Below are positions 21,655-34,656 of a stretch of 64,000 nucleotides of DNA, in pieces. The stretch lies in the NCBI GenBank assembly GCA_013215655.1, contig JABSOX010000013.1, positions 62,001 to 126,000 on the forward strand. The letters run 5' to 3'. The notes under the pieces are model-generated. The model saw only the letters and a program-made list of their open reading frames with translations. It was not told the origin of the DNA and did no database searches. The DNA comes from Colwellia sp. GTDB taxonomy: Bacteria > Pseudomonadota > Gammaproteobacteria > Enterobacterales > Alteromonadaceae. Both the position numbers and the translations under genes were made by a program. Within the stretch, counting starts at the first letter, position 1. Each line of letters begins with the position of its first letter.

Positions 21655-22194
21655 ATGAATATAGCGAATACTAGCCGTTTATCTTTTCGTTTATTAACTT
21701 CTGCAGATGCAGAGCTATTATTTGAACTTGATCAAGACCCTGAGGTAATGCGTCACCTTACAAATGGCGAATTAACGTCTAAAGAAGATATTAATAAAGT
21801 CTTTATCCCACGTATGGAGGCTTATCGTGATCCACAAAAAGGTTGGGGATTATGGGGCGTGTTTTTAAAAGATAACAACGAGTTTATCGGTTGGGTACTG
21901 GTACGTCCGATGGAGTTTTTCTCCAATAAACCAGAATTTAAAAATTTAGAACTCGGTTGGCGTTTTAAACAATCGTCTTGGGGCAAAGGTTATGCCTCGG
22001 AAGCGACACAACAAGTCAAAGATGTATTAGCTATGAATAAGGACATTAGGGCATTCAGTGCCACAGCTCTTGCGGATAATTTAGGCTCTATTGGCGTAAT
22101 GAAAAGACTTGGTATGAGTCATATAAAAAACTATCTTCATCATGACTCATCAGGCGATATAGCGGCGGTTTATTATCAAATTAAAAATACTTAA
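21655..22194 (+). CDS. GNAT family N-acetyltransferase
   Basis: RLSFRLLTSADAELLFELDQDPEVMRHL, WGKGYASEATQQVKD, NLGSIGVMKRLGM. Confidence 0.9.
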   Translation: MNIANTSRLSFRLLTSADAELLFELDQDPEVMRHLTNGELTSKEDINKVFIPRMEAYRDPQKGWGLWGVFLKDNNEFIGWVLVRPMEFFSNKPEFKNLELGWRFKQSSWGKGYASEATQQVKDVLAMNKDIRAFSATALADNLGSIGVMKRLGMSHIKNYLHHDSSGDIAAVYYQIKNT

Positions 22195-22239
22195 TTCAAA
22201 GCATAAGCTAGATATTAAGTCGCTCATCTCAAATAAGAT

Positions 22240-25200
22240 TTATCTATTAACAACTTTATTAGAGCTATAAAATCGAATAAAACCTAATGCAACAAGAAAA
22301 AATAGCCAGAGAAAACCTAAAGAGCCACCACCGCTATTTTTTTCATTGGCTGATGACTTAGTCGCCGGAACTGATATTGTTTCGGTAGTTGATGTTGTTT
22401 CAGTAGTTGAGGTTCCACTATCACTGTTTGTTTCAGTAGCAGTATCTTCTTGCACTTTTTCATTAACATAAATACGAACTAATACTTCGCTTGAGCTTAC
22501 GGTATCGCTTACAGTAACTTCAAACTCAATAATTACGCGCCCTTCTACTGCATAAGCTTCGATGGGAATAATACTCGTATCTATCGATACCGACTCTCCT
22601 TGCATTTCACCTAAGGCCAAATCGTAGCTTATAGAGTCGTCGACATTTATTTGCCGCCAAGAATAGTGTAAGTCATCTCCTAATAGGCTTGTAGCTTCAA
22701 TGACAACAGTTACATTATCATTTTGCTCAGCATCGACTTCTTGTAAACCTACCTTTGTGGTTACCGTACTTGGTGTCGCGATATAGAGTCTAACCTGTTT
22801 TTGAGCTGTGCTAATACCATCACTTGCTAATACCGTTAAATAAACGATTCGTCGACTGACATTTTCAAAGCTTTCAAGTGCTATTATATTGCTATCAAAG
22901 GTTAATAAATCGCCTGTAACATCCTCCATATTGACTACATATTGCTTTTCACCCTGATCAAGGCTTTCTTGCCAAATATAAGTTATCTCTCTGTTATCAA
23001 GTGATTTTGCAATTACTGATAAATCAATTGACTCACCATAAATAACGTCAATATCTTCATACAAATTTTCAAAATAAATAGGGTGTATATCTAGCTTTAA
23101 TAGCTGTACCTCAACCTCATCCTGTACACTATGAGTACCGTCTGAGACAATAACGTTAAATACCAATTTAATATCACTTTCAACCAGAGGTGCTTTAAAT
23201 TCGATTGTTTTTTGATTTATAGGTGTGATAAAAACGACATCAGGGCCTGAAATTTGTTGCCACTCAACGGTAACATCTTGATTTTCAGCTTCATAAATGA
23301 ATACATCCAATGTTCCTGTATCGCCATCAGTTAACAAAAAGTTGGCTTCCGCATTAATTATAGGAGCCATGTTTTCAGTCATTGAGTTGAAATTTGTCAT
23401 ACTACCTTCACAGATAACACTAGCTGTAAAAGTAGAATTTTCATTAGCGCTTAATGCTCCGTGAAAGCACATATACGAACCGCTATCATTACTCGCTGAA
23501 TTAGCAACCGCCACCAACAATTCATCTAAACGTTGAGAGAACTCTAAAGCATTTGTCGCTGTATGAGGAGCAGAATTACACTGAAAACGAGGAATATCAC
23601 CTACCGCTGTATTGTCGCAGCTAAAATCGAAAATCTTAATTTCATTTAAACCATCTTCAATATCTTTTGCTTTGTTTAACAGTAATTTTTCTACTGATAA
23701 CCATGATGTGATCGGTTGCCACCAACTCGACTCATCTTGATACGATGCAACTAAATAATCATTAAATTCAAGGTTCAAATCAACACTATTAGCCCAACCC
23801 AACACTATCTCGTTGTATGCTGTTATATTGTTTTGATTTAATGCTTTGAACATTGCCGTATGTTGCTTAGGATGCTTGTCATACATAAAATTGTGTAACA
23901 TCGAACCATAAGGGTAAACAGCAAAGCCACTGTCAGCATTAACAACTTGTGTAAGAGTCATTCGAGTATCACTGTTTTGCGCCAACTCCTGCATGATACT
24001 ACTTCTCTTTCTGATCCCTTCATTCGCTGTGGCCCCAGAAAGAAATTCTGCTAAACCTTCAACTTGCCAATGCTCATAAGGACTTGCATAAAACTCGCCT
24101 TCACCATACAAACCATGTATTTGAAATCGTGACTCTAAATAATGAACATATTCATGACGAAACAGTTCTTCTAAAGTATAAATACTCTCAGATTCAGTAC
24201 GTTGATACGTATAGAAAGTCGCGTCACTTTCTATATAGATACCACCGTTATCACTCGGTAAATCAAAAAGATAACTTTGATAAGCGTCGTAATGTTGACT
24301 TGAATGGGCAATGTATATAGTTAATTTTTCAGCCACATCTCCTGCTACAGGAATGACGTTTTGAGTAACTCGATGAAATTGTGCCTTAACTTGTTGACTT
24401 GCATAATATAGTTGTTGTGCGGTCGCGTAATCTAAGCCAGTATTGATAACAAAATCACCATTATTAAAACGATAACTAAAAGGGTATAGGCGATTTAACA
24501 AGTTAGTTTGATAACTCTCTTTACAAAATTCAGCAGCTAAGTCGTGACAATTCTCGTCAAACCGATAACCATCAATAACTGTCATGAACCATTCAGAATC
24601 TTGTGGGTAAAAGGTAAGTGCTTTTTTGGTTAACTCAAGCGCTGGTAATTTAACTGATTCAAAAGCCAATAATGTATTTGTTAACCAATAAAGCGGTGCA
24701 TGTGGAACATAATCTAATAAAGCGATGATATCTCGGTCTAACCCCCACCGTAATATCCTTTCAAAATGTTTATCATCAGCAGCAACTAATGCTTCCAATT
24801 TCGTCGAAGTATCTCTGTCTAAGCGACCCAGTACATTAAAAATATGCCAAACATTATTTAACCATAATGTATTGGTGCTTTTAGACTCATTAATCGTATC
24901 CAACATCGACATAAGTTCGGAATATAAATCAGCTTGAAAATAACCATTATTAATCATATAAAGCCATTCATATAATACATCGTCTGTATGATATTGATTG
25001 TCTGTAAACCAGCCTTCAGATCTTACAATTAATTTCAACCCGTTAATAAGTTGTTTCCGCAATGGCTGAGTATTAATATCAAAGTTGAAATTACTATTGT
25101 CATCACCAACAAAATACCCTGCTCTAATGATAAACAACAGTTGATACATACCTGAGTCATCAGCTCCATTATATGTTGAGGCTCGATTACTCACTTCAGT

Positions 25201-25593
25201 TATCAATGCCAGCATAGTCTCTAGCGTATATAGTTGACGAGTTTGTTCGTTATCGCTCCATAAACCAAGTTCTCGTAAACAGTCTTTAGGTAATTTGATA
25301 AGTTGATTAACCCGTTCAGCTCCTTCAACTTTTAAGGAGTCAACTAAACTGCAACTACTTTCAACTAAGGACGCTGAGTGGGCAGAAAATTGCTTTACGT
25401 TTGACGTTTTTTTAATGGCTGATTTATCTATCTCTTTAATAGGTAAATACTCAAAATGTGATGACTTTATTATGCCGCTGCGATGAGCAACCTTTTTATT
25501 TAAGTTGGTATTAACGTGTGTATTAGCTAAAACTGATGAGTTATAAAAAAAACAAGCGAACATCAAAAACGATGCAACTTTGTTGAAAATCAT
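22240..25593 (-). CDS. Secreted M9-family collagenase-like metalloprotease with GlyGly-CTERM tail
   Basis: 1117 aa; signal peptide, zinc motif FRHEYVHYLESRF, beta-rich repeats, C-terminal NSGGGSLGFLWLFFLVALGFIRFYSSNK. Confidence 0.85.
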   Translation of the reverse strand: MIFNKVASFLMFACFFYNSSVLANTHVNTNLNKKVAHRSGIIKSSHFEYLPIKEIDKSAIKKTSNVKQFSAHSASLVESSCSLVDSLKVEGAERVNQLIKLPKDCLRELGLWSDNEQTRQLYTLETMLALITEVSNRASTYNGADDSGMYQLLFIIRAGYFVGDDNSNFNFDINTQPLRKQLINGLKLIVRSEGWFTDNQYHTDDVLYEWLYMINNGYFQADLYSELMSMLDTINESKSTNTLWLNNVWHIFNVLGRLDRDTSTKLEALVAADDKHFERILRWGLDRDIIALLDYVPHAPLYWLTNTLLAFESVKLPALELTKKALTFYPQDSEWFMTVIDGYRFDENCHDLAAEFCKESYQTNLLNRLYPFSYRFNNGDFVINTGLDYATAQQLYYASQQVKAQFHRVTQNVIPVAGDVAEKLTIYIAHSSQHYDAYQSYLFDLPSDNGGIYIESDATFYTYQRTESESIYTLEELFRHEYVHYLESRFQIHGLYGEGEFYASPYEHWQVEGLAEFLSGATANEGIRKRSSIMQELAQNSDTRMTLTQVVNADSGFAVYPYGSMLHNFMYDKHPKQHTAMFKALNQNNITAYNEIVLGWANSVDLNLEFNDYLVASYQDESSWWQPITSWLSVEKLLLNKAKDIEDGLNEIKIFDFSCDNTAVGDIPRFQCNSAPHTATNALEFSQRLDELLVAVANSASNDSGSYMCFHGALSANENSTFTASVICEGSMTNFNSMTENMAPIINAEANFLLTDGDTGTLDVFIYEAENQDVTVEWQQISGPDVVFITPINQKTIEFKAPLVESDIKLVFNVIVSDGTHSVQDEVEVQLLKLDIHPIYFENLYEDIDVIYGESIDLSVIAKSLDNREITYIWQESLDQGEKQYVVNMEDVTGDLLTFDSNIIALESFENVSRRIVYLTVLASDGISTAQKQVRLYIATPSTVTTKVGLQEVDAEQNDNVTVVIEATSLLGDDLHYSWRQINVDDSISYDLALGEMQGESVSIDTSIIPIEAYAVEGRVIIEFEVTVSDTVSSSEVLVRIYVNEKVQEDTATETNSDSGTSTTETTSTTETISVPATKSSANEKNSGGGSLGFLWLFFLVALGFIRFYSSNKVVNR

Positions 25594-25841
25594 AAAAATT
25601 CTATTCCTTTAGGGCGAGCAAATAGTTGATAAATATTTTGCGCACAGTAAATCAGTTTTTATGAAATAACTCAATAAAGACGTTACAAAATTTGACACTT
25701 TCTTTACAGCTTGTTGGTTAAAAATCGTTTAAGTAATATTGATATTATACAAGCTGGCATTATTCTAAGTATTTTACAGTAACAGCTTTAAAAATTGCTG
25801 AGCACGACTTAGAGAATGGTAGTTACTTCACTCGAAATAAG

Positions 25842-26885
25842 TTAACGATCACTTGGTCTATTTGTAGACTGTTGAGCAGATTTCAGTTGATTAAGCAATT
25901 GTTCTGGTTGATCAACATGTAGCCATAATTTTGATATCTTCTCTGGGAACTGTCCCATGGTTGCTAAATAAGTTTGCTCTACACTAAAACACAGCTCGAT
26001 ATTTGCGTGGCTGCCACGACCTAACATTAGCTGTTCTTTGTCATCCGCCTTACTCCACAAGCCTTGATTAACAGTTTTAATATCTTTAACATTTATCATA
26101 ATAAAGCTCCAAAAAGCATTATTGATAACTAATTTATCACCATCAAGGTAAACACTATAATTTTTGGCCACACGGTGATTTGCGGTCACAAAAATGATGC
26201 TATAAAATGAGAAACTAGCCAAAATAAATGCCGTGATTTCACTCCAGTCGACTAATAAATAATAACTAAAGCTGCCGATAGCAAAACAAGCTCCAATAAG
26301 TATCAACCAATGGCTAGTTAGCCTTGAGCGCGTTACTAACTGACATAGTGCTTGGTTATGTTTTCTAGAAAATTTAGGAATCGCGTAATACCAACTTGCT
26401 GGCTCCCATGCCATTGGCAGTGCTAATAACAATTTCTTCTCATCATCCTGATATTTAGTCAAAGTATGCAACCTTGGATCACCCGAGAGCTTTCTTGCCC
26501 CCCATAAGCCTTTTATTATGGTCACCATCAAATAAAGTTCAACAACCAGCAAGATTGCAATCAATGGATAACGAAGGTACATAATAAATTCAAAATATTG
26601 CGCGATATCTTGTGGAAAACTATAACGGGCGCACAAACTACTTAATGACAACGCTAACAATATTTTCCATGCTTTTTGTTTACCCGCTTTAATCACCCAC
26701 AACCAGTACAAAACAGGCAGTAAGATAAAATAACCAGTAATGGCAAGTAATAAAGGGTGGAGTGAGAATATGCTGCCATCATAATTAAGACTTTCAGGAA
26801 TAAATTGAAAACCAAGAATATAAACTATCGCGGCAACAACAAAATATTGCAGACGTTTTTTAGTTGAGGTGCGCATGAAATTCAT
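25842..26885 (-). CDS. Multi-TM membrane protein of unknown function
   Basis: 347 aa; several hydrophobic segments, PH-like C-terminal region. Confidence 0.6.
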   Translation of the reverse strand: MNFMRTSTKKRLQYFVVAAIVYILGFQFIPESLNYDGSIFSLHPLLLAITGYFILLPVLYWLWVIKAGKQKAWKILLALSLSSLCARYSFPQDIAQYFEFIMYLRYPLIAILLVVELYLMVTIIKGLWGARKLSGDPRLHTLTKYQDDEKKLLLALPMAWEPASWYYAIPKFSRKHNQALCQLVTRSRLTSHWLILIGACFAIGSFSYYLLVDWSEITAFILASFSFYSIIFVTANHRVAKNYSVYLDGDKLVINNAFWSFIMINVKDIKTVNQGLWSKADDKEQLMLGRGSHANIELCFSVEQTYLATMGQFPEKISKLWLHVDQPEQLLNQLKSAQQSTNRPSDR

Positions 26886-26984
26886 CCATGAAAAGTAGAG
26901 TTATTATAATAGTCTGTCAGTTTGCATTTTTATTACACTGATAATAATTTTATTTTTCAGATAGATTCATTTTGTCTTATGCAC

Positions 26985-27015
26985 AAAAAAGCCCAACGTA
27001 AATAAGTTGGGCTTT
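26985..27015 (-). terminator. Rho-independent terminator of fadBA
   Basis: Minus strand: AAAGCCCAAC...GTTGGGCTTTTTT downstream of the fadA stop. Confidence 0.85.
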
Positions 27016-27106
27016 CAATATTGAGTTATGTAAATGTATAACTAAAGAGCTTTGTCAGGCCTTGTTCAACTCGTACTGACCTACAGGATCCTCGACAAAA
27101 GAACAG

Positions 27107-28285
<1,179 letters not shown>

Positions 28286-30490
28286 TTATGCTGTTTTAGT
28301 GTTGATAGTTTTTACGTCAGTTGTGAAATATGACTTACCTGATTTTGCCATTTCACGCAGCCCATCAGTAACTTGATAAATTTCACCTAAATGCGCATAT
28401 TTATCAGCCATGGCTATAAAGCTATCTAAACCTAACGTTTCTAAATAACGAATTGGGCCTCCTCTAAAGGGTGGAAAACCTAAACCATAAATTAAACCCA
28501 TATCCGCTTCCGCGGCCGTATCAACCACACCTTCTTCTAAACAACGTACCACTTCGTTAACCATAGGGATCATTAAACGGGCAATAATTTCATCAGCTGA
28601 AAATTCTTTTGTATTGGTATTAACTTTTACATTTTCAAACAGATCATAAGCGGCCTGCGCTGGAACTTTAGTGGGTCGACCACGTTTGTCTTTACCGTAA
28701 TCAAAGAAGCCACCACCCGTTTTTTGGCCTAAACGTTTAGCGTTATATAAAGCACTTACCGGATCATTATCGATTTTTGCCATACGAGTTGGAAAGCCAG
28801 ATGACATCACACCCGTACAGTGATCAGCAGTATCTATACCTACAACATCAAGTAAATAAGCAGGACCCATAGGCCAGCCAAATTGTTTTTCCATCACGTT
28901 ATCAACAGCAGTAAAGTCAGCGCCTTCAAGCACTAATTGGCTAAAACCGGCAAAGTATGGAAATAAAACACGATTAATGTAAAATCCGGGGCAATCATTA
29001 ACTACAATTGGTGACTTACCCATTTTTGCTGCATACGCGACTACCGCAGCAACGGTTTCATCTGAGGTGTCTTTGCCACGAATAACTTCAACTAGCGGCA
29101 TTTTATTTACCGGATTAAAGAAATGCATACCACAGAAATTTTCAGGACGTTTAATACTTTGTGCTAATAAATCGATAGAAATTGTTGAAGTATTTGATGT
29201 TAAAATCGCATCGTCATCAAGGTGGCTTTCTACTTCAGCTAAAACAATACCTTTCACTTTCGGATTTTCAACAACCGCTTCAACAACAATATCAACACCT
29301 TTCACACTATCGTAGCTCAATGTTGGTGTGATGTTGTTAAGTACACCCGCCATTTTTTTAGCATTCATACGACCACGTTCAACTTGCTTGGTTAGTATGC
29401 CGGCTGCAGTAGTTAAACCTAAATCGAGGGCTGCATCATTAATGTCTTTCATGATGATTCGCGTACCTTTATAAGCAGACTGGTAAGCAATACCGCCGCC
29501 CATAATACCCGCACCTAATACAGCAGCTTTATTAACTGCTTTAGTCGCCATTTTAGCGGCTTTTTTCGCTTTACCTTTAACAACTTGATCTGCCATAAAT
29601 AAACCAATTTGTGCAGTTGCAGCATCGGTCTTAGCCAATTTAGCAAAATTAGCATTTTCAATAAGCATAGCTTCAGAGCGACCCAAAGAAGCCGAAGCTT
29701 CAATAGTTTTCACCATCATCATCGGTGCAGGGTAATGTTTACCTGCTTTGGCCGCGATCATGCCTTTACAAGTATTAAAGGTCATAATAGTTTCAACAGG
29801 GCTTAACTTTAAGGCTTCAAGTTTTGGCTGGCGTTTAGCACGCCAATCTAGTTTGCCAGCAATCGCTTCTTTTAAAGTGCTAATTGCCGCTTCTCGTAAA
29901 TGTTCAGGTGCTACTACTGCATCCAATAAACCAACAGCCAGTGCTTGCTCTGGCTTAAATGCTTTACCCGTAGACATCCATTCAACCGCGTTATCAGCGC
30001 CAAGTATTCGAGGTAGGCGTACAGTGCCGCCAAAACCAGGTATAAGGCCTAATTTAACTTCCGGTAAACCAATAGAACAGGTGCTATCAGCAATACGATA
30101 ATCACAGGCTAAAGTCATCTCACAGCCGCCACCTAAGGCAAAACCATTTATTGCAACAACCGTAGGTATATTCAAATCTTCAAATGAATCAAAAACATCA
30201 GAGCCTTGTTTGATCCAAGGGATAAGTTCTTCTTCTGGTAGTTTAAACATCTCTAAAAATTCAGTGATATCAGCGCCAACAATAAAGTTAGACTTACCTG
30301 AAGTAACTAGAATACCTTGAGCTGCACTACAATCATTTATTGCAGCAACTACTGCTCTATATTCTTTAAAAGTCGTCTGGTCGAATTTGTTTACTGAGCC
30401 TTGTGCGTCGAATTTAAATTCAACAATTCCATCGTCCAGTAATTCGGCAGAAAGGCTTTGGCCTTGAAATAACATGCCTGATTTCCTCAT
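28286..30490 (-). CDS. fadB: Fatty-acid oxidation complex subunit alpha
   Basis: Enoyl-CoA hydratase + hydroxyacyl-CoA dehydrogenase; [38 protein letters not shown]; an internal M (MLFQGQSL) is the likely start. Confidence 0.96.
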   Translation of the reverse strand: MRKSGMLFQGQSLSAELLDDGIVEFKFDAQGSVNKFDQTTFKEYRAVVAAINDCSAAQGILVTSGKSNFIVGADITEFLEMFKLPEEELIPWIKQGSDVFDSFEDLNIPTVVAINGFALGGGCEMTLACDYRIADSTCSIGLPEVKLGLIPGFGGTVRLPRILGADNAVEWMSTGKAFKPEQALAVGLLDAVVAPEHLREAAISTLKEAIAGKLDWRAKRQPKLEALKLSPVETIMTFNTCKGMIAAKAGKHYPAPMMMVKTIEASASLGRSEAMLIENANFAKLAKTDAATAQIGLFMADQVVKGKAKKAAKMATKAVNKAAVLGAGIMGGGIAYQSAYKGTRIIMKDINDAALDLGLTTAAGILTKQVERGRMNAKKMAGVLNNITPTLSYDSVKGVDIVVEAVVENPKVKGIVLAEVESHLDDDAILTSNTSTISIDLLAQSIKRPENFCGMHFFNPVNKMPLVEVIRGKDTSDETVAAVVAYAAKMGKSPIVVNDCPGFYINRVLFPYFAGFSQLVLEGADFTAVDNVMEKQFGWPMGPAYLLDVVGIDTADHCTGVMSSGFPTRMAKIDNDPVSALYNAKRLGQKTGGGFFDYGKDKRGRPTKVPAQAAYDLFENVKVNTNTKEFSADEIIARLMIPMVNEVVRCLEEGVVDTAAEADMGLIYGLGFPPFRGGPIRYLETLGLDSFIAMADKYAHLGEIYQVTDGLREMAKSGKSYFTTDVKTINTKTA

Positions 30491-30805
30491 TTAATTGAAA
30501 CGTAATAGGGTGGGTGCTATAAAATAAATTTTATTTGTTTTAATAATAGTCGAAAGACTATGCCTTGAAAAAAAATGAAAAGCAAATATTTTAAACAAGC
30601 GTTTTAATTAGGTGTATTAATTATTGAGGAATTGATTATTTCAGAGGTATTAAGTCACTTTTGAATAACGTGGTTAATGCTCTATTCATATTTACTCTGT
30701 GGCTAAATTTAAAAAATTAAAACTTAAGAAAGATTTCTCTGCCTAATGATTAATGACTGTTATTAAAGTAAAATATGGTTAAATACACTAAAATTAAATT
30801 GCCTA

Positions 30806-31987
30806 ATGTTTCCCTTAAAAAACATCAATAAACCAGAAAACCTATTATTAGCCATGGCGTTTGTTATGCCACTCGTTTTTTCTGTATGGATGGTTCTGCT
30901 TAATAATTTTGTCATTGAAAAAGCTCAATTTACTGGTACTGAAATTGGCATTTTACAAAGTTTACGTGAAATCCCCGGCTTTTTAGCTTTCACCACTATT
31001 TATTTATTAATCTTTATTAAAGAACAAAAGCTGGCATTAATTGCATTGGCAATTACAGCAATTGGCGTCGCCATTACTGGCTACTTCCCTAGTGTTTTTG
31101 GTTTATATATCACCACGATAATAATGTCGGTAGGCTTTCATTATTTTGAAACAGTTAATCAATCATTAACGCTACAGTGGATCGATAAAAACAATACAGC
31201 TCACTTTATGGGTAGAATGTTATCGGTAAAATCAGCCGCATCTTTACTTGCCTTTAGTAGTATTTGGTTATTGATGGGGCAGTTCTCATGGTCATATCAA
31301 GCAACATACACTCTCTTTGGCATATTAGCTTTAGTATTAACTTTGCTTTTAGCGTTAGCCTTTAAACAGTTCCCAGTAAAAGTAGAACAAGAAAAAAAAC
31401 TCATCTTAAGAAAACGTTATTGGCTGTTTTATGCTTTAACCTTTTTTAGTGGTGCACGTCGACAAATTTTTGTTGTTTTTGCTGGTTTCTTAATGGTTGA
31501 AAAGTTTAATTATAGTGTCGCTGACATTACTGCTTTATTTTTAATTAATTATGTTTTTAATTGGTTGTTTGCCGCCAAAATAGGTAAGTTAATCGGCATA
31601 ATTGGCGAACGACGGGTATTACGCTTTGAATATATCGGTTTGATAATGATATTTGTCGCTTATGGGCTTGTTGAAAGTGCAAATATTGCAGCAATATTAT
31701 ATGTCATAGACCATTTGTTTTTTGCCTTAGCAATAGCAATAAAAACCTATTTTCAAAAAATCGCCAAACCTGAAGATATTGCTTCAAGTGCAGGAGTGAG
31801 TTTTTCCATTAATCATATTGCAGCGGTAGTTATTCCTGCATTATTAGGCATGGTGTGGATTTCAAATTCATCTTGGGTCTTTTATATCGGTGCTGCTTTT
31901 GCTTGTTGTTCACTGGTTTTAGCGCAGTTAATACCCAACAATCCCCAGCAAGGCACTGAGTTACGTTTTCAAGAACAAAAATTATAA
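30806..31987 (+). CDS. MFS transporter
   Basis: 12-TM; FVMPLVFSVWMVLLNNFVIEKAQFTGTEIGILQSLREIPGF. Confidence 0.8.
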   Translation: MFPLKNINKPENLLLAMAFVMPLVFSVWMVLLNNFVIEKAQFTGTEIGILQSLREIPGFLAFTTIYLLIFIKEQKLALIALAITAIGVAITGYFPSVFGLYITTIIMSVGFHYFETVNQSLTLQWIDKNNTAHFMGRMLSVKSAASLLAFSSIWLLMGQFSWSYQATYTLFGILALVLTLLLALAFKQFPVKVEQEKKLILRKRYWLFYALTFFSGARRQIFVVFAGFLMVEKFNYSVADITALFLINYVFNWLFAAKIGKLIGIIGERRVLRFEYIGLIMIFVAYGLVESANIAAILYVIDHLFFALAIAIKTYFQKIAKPEDIASSAGVSFSINHIAAVVIPALLGMVWISNSSWVFYIGAAFACCSLVLAQLIPNNPQQGTELRFQEQKL

Positions 31988-32056
31988 CCGCTCATCAACG
32001 GTGCTCGGACGCATTAATCCCTAGAAAGACAGGATGTCTGTGAAAATCCTGAACAT

Positions 32057-32088
32057 AAAAGGGCTAAAGATTATCTCTTCAGCCCTTT
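32057..32088. terminator. Stem-loop between convergent genes
   Basis: AAAAGGGCTAAAG...CTTCAGCCCTTT. Confidence 0.6.
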
Positions 32089-32111
32089 AAATTTAAAAAC
32101 AATATCTGTGA

Positions 32112-34352
32112 TTATTGATGATTACGTAAATAAGTTAAAAACTCATCTGCTGGCATAGGTTTCGCGTAATAAAAACCTTGCACTTCATGACAACCTAAAG
32201 ATTTTAAGTGCTCTTGTTGTGCTTCGTCCTCAATACCTTCCGCAATAACCCTTAAATTCATTTGCTTACCTAGATTGATTATTGTATCAGCAAGAATCGA
32301 TTTACCCGGTTTGGTAATATCACAAACAAAAGAGCGATCAATTTTCAATCGATCTAAAGGTAGTTTTTGCAAATAGCTTAATGATGAGTAACCCGTACCA
32401 AAGTCATCAAGCGCAATTCGAATACCCTCAGCTTTCACTTTCGTTAGTGCGTCAATAACCAACTGAGGATCATCCATCAATATATTCTCGGTGACTTCCA
32501 GCTCAAGTTTTTTAGGTTCAACTTGATGAATTTTAGTTGCTTCAATAACGGTTTCAACAAAATCTACACGTCTAAATTGTGGAATAGATACATTAACCGA
32601 AATGCCAACATCATCAAATCCTGCTTCTTCTAAGCGTTTAATTTGTTTACATGCTTGATTCACAACCCAGTCACCAATTTCAATAATAAGGCCTGAATAT
32701 TCAGCTAAAGGTATAAAAACTACCGGAGATATAAACTTGCCGTCACTAGTACGCCAACGTAACAACGCTTCAGCACCGATGACTTTACCACTGGTCAAAT
32801 TAAGTTGTGGTTGATACCAAACTTCTAAACGTTGCTCAGCAAAATCAGTCCTTAGTTGACGGATCATACCTAATCGCCATAAGGTTTCTTCTTCCATCTC
32901 TTTTTTGTAATAAACAAAATGTTCTAACTGATTCTTTTTAGCTAAATTGAGGGCAATATTAATTTGATTTAAGATATTTACGCCGCGAGAGCCAGCATCT
33001 TCTTTGGAGCATAAGCCGATACAAACATTAATCGGCAAATGCTGCTCACCTGCAGAGAAAGACTGATTAAATAACGCGGTTAAGTTCTCAGGATTCACTT
33101 TTTCACTTGGCCCGATAACACCAAAGACATCTGCCCCGACACGTGCAAATTGACACTGTTCACCTAAACTTTTTAAACGGTTCGCAACGGCAGATAATAA
33201 CTGATTGCCAAGGTCTTGCCCTAAACCATCGTTTATATCGCTGAAATGGTTGATATCAATAAGCCCTGCAACCAAACTGTTGTCAGAATTATTTTGCCCA
33301 AAGTTATCAAGTAAATTAACAAACTCTAAACGATTAGGAAGTTCTGTTAACCAGTCTTTATAAGCTGCATTTCGTAATTTTTGAAATAAATGAACATTTT
33401 CATAACCAATAGCAATGTTTGTTAAAAAAACTTCTATTAATTGTTGATCAATTTCGGTTAGTTCTTGTTCAAGTTCAATATATATAACTGATTTGTAACT
33501 ACCACTTGCTAAATAAAGGGCCAGACACGTAGGTGAATAAAAATTCTGTTTTTGCTGATAACAACTAGCAACACGTTCACTTGCTTCATTATTTTTAAGT
33601 GTTTCGAGCTTTTGATTAATTAATACCGAAGACAAACCATCTTGCCCTAAGATATACAAACTTAAATCATCTACACCATCAACAATGCCCTGTCCTCTAG
33701 CACAAAAGACACTGGACTTACTTTCACAGAGTAATTTTAATTGGATTAGTATACCTAGTGCATATTCATGAACAGAATGTAGTTCTAATAAATGAGCGGC
33801 AGCGCCAATAATTTTTTCTAAACCGATACGATTTTGAGTAACCGTAGCAATTTGTTGATATGAACGAATGGCAGCATAGACAGTAGTAACTAATTTTCGG
33901 CGAGTTAATTCAGTTTTTGTTTTGTAATCATTAATATCGTAATCTTTAATGACACTCTCTTCAGGAGCATACCCCGGTTGTCCAGTACGAAGTACGATAC
34001 GTATATCAGAGCGTTCTAACGTTTCACGTATATGCTTAACAACATTAAGCCCTGCATCATCAGTTTCCATGACAACATCAAGTAAAACCAGCACAATATC
34101 GTCATGTTCTTCAATCAATTTGCATGCATCACGGCCTGAATATGCGTGGATATATTCTAAGCGTCGACCAAGAACAATGAGATCTGATAAGGCAAGTTGA
34201 GTTACAGAATGTATTTCTGGATCATCATCGACGATAAGTACTTTCCAAATCTCACCACCTGATTCGTCAAGAATTTCATCTTCACCACTATCATCGATAA
34301 ATAAAAAATCGTCGTTAGTATCTTCTGAAACCTGCATATTCCCCTCAAACAA
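32112..34352 (-). CDS. Response regulator with DUF3369-GGDEF-EAL architecture
   Basis: REC (ILIVDDDPEIHSVT-like, LVLLDVVMETDDAGLNVVKHIRE), DUF3369-like middle, degenerate GGDEF, EAL (GAEALLRWRTSDGK; DDFGTGYSSLSYLQKLPLDRLK). Confidence 0.9.
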   Translation of the reverse strand: MFEGNMQVSEDTNDDFLFIDDSGEDEILDESGGEIWKVLIVDDDPEIHSVTQLALSDLIVLGRRLEYIHAYSGRDACKLIEEHDDIVLVLLDVVMETDDAGLNVVKHIRETLERSDIRIVLRTGQPGYAPEESVIKDYDINDYKTKTELTRRKLVTTVYAAIRSYQQIATVTQNRIGLEKIIGAAAHLLELHSVHEYALGILIQLKLLCESKSSVFCARGQGIVDGVDDLSLYILGQDGLSSVLINQKLETLKNNEASERVASCYQQKQNFYSPTCLALYLASGSYKSVIYIELEQELTEIDQQLIEVFLTNIAIGYENVHLFQKLRNAAYKDWLTELPNRLEFVNLLDNFGQNNSDNSLVAGLIDINHFSDINDGLGQDLGNQLLSAVANRLKSLGEQCQFARVGADVFGVIGPSEKVNPENLTALFNQSFSAGEQHLPINVCIGLCSKEDAGSRGVNILNQINIALNLAKKNQLEHFVYYKKEMEEETLWRLGMIRQLRTDFAEQRLEVWYQPQLNLTSGKVIGAEALLRWRTSDGKFISPVVFIPLAEYSGLIIEIGDWVVNQACKQIKRLEEAGFDDVGISVNVSIPQFRRVDFVETVIEATKIHQVEPKKLELEVTENILMDDPQLVIDALTKVKAEGIRIALDDFGTGYSSLSYLQKLPLDRLKIDRSFVCDITKPGKSILADTIINLGKQMNLRVIAEGIEDEAQQEHLKSLGCHEVQGFYYAKPMPADEFLTYLRNHQ

Positions 34353-34656
34353 CCAGCATAAGAAATTCGATTAAAACTTATACTGTTAAGCTAACAATTC
34401 GTTAATGTTAATTATATTCTAGTACATAATAAAAGTCAGGCTGAGATAATTCAACAAATAATGCAATAAAATTAATCATTCAAATCTTTGTATGTAAAAC
34501 AGTTATAAGAAAGACATGTCTATTTAAGTAAAAGTAATATATGACTCTTATTGTTAATCCCTATGCCAATAAGGCTTTTCAGGTATTTTCATCATAATAA
34601 TATGATAACTTTTAACAAAATATCTATGGACAATATCAGCTTACAAGATAATACTC

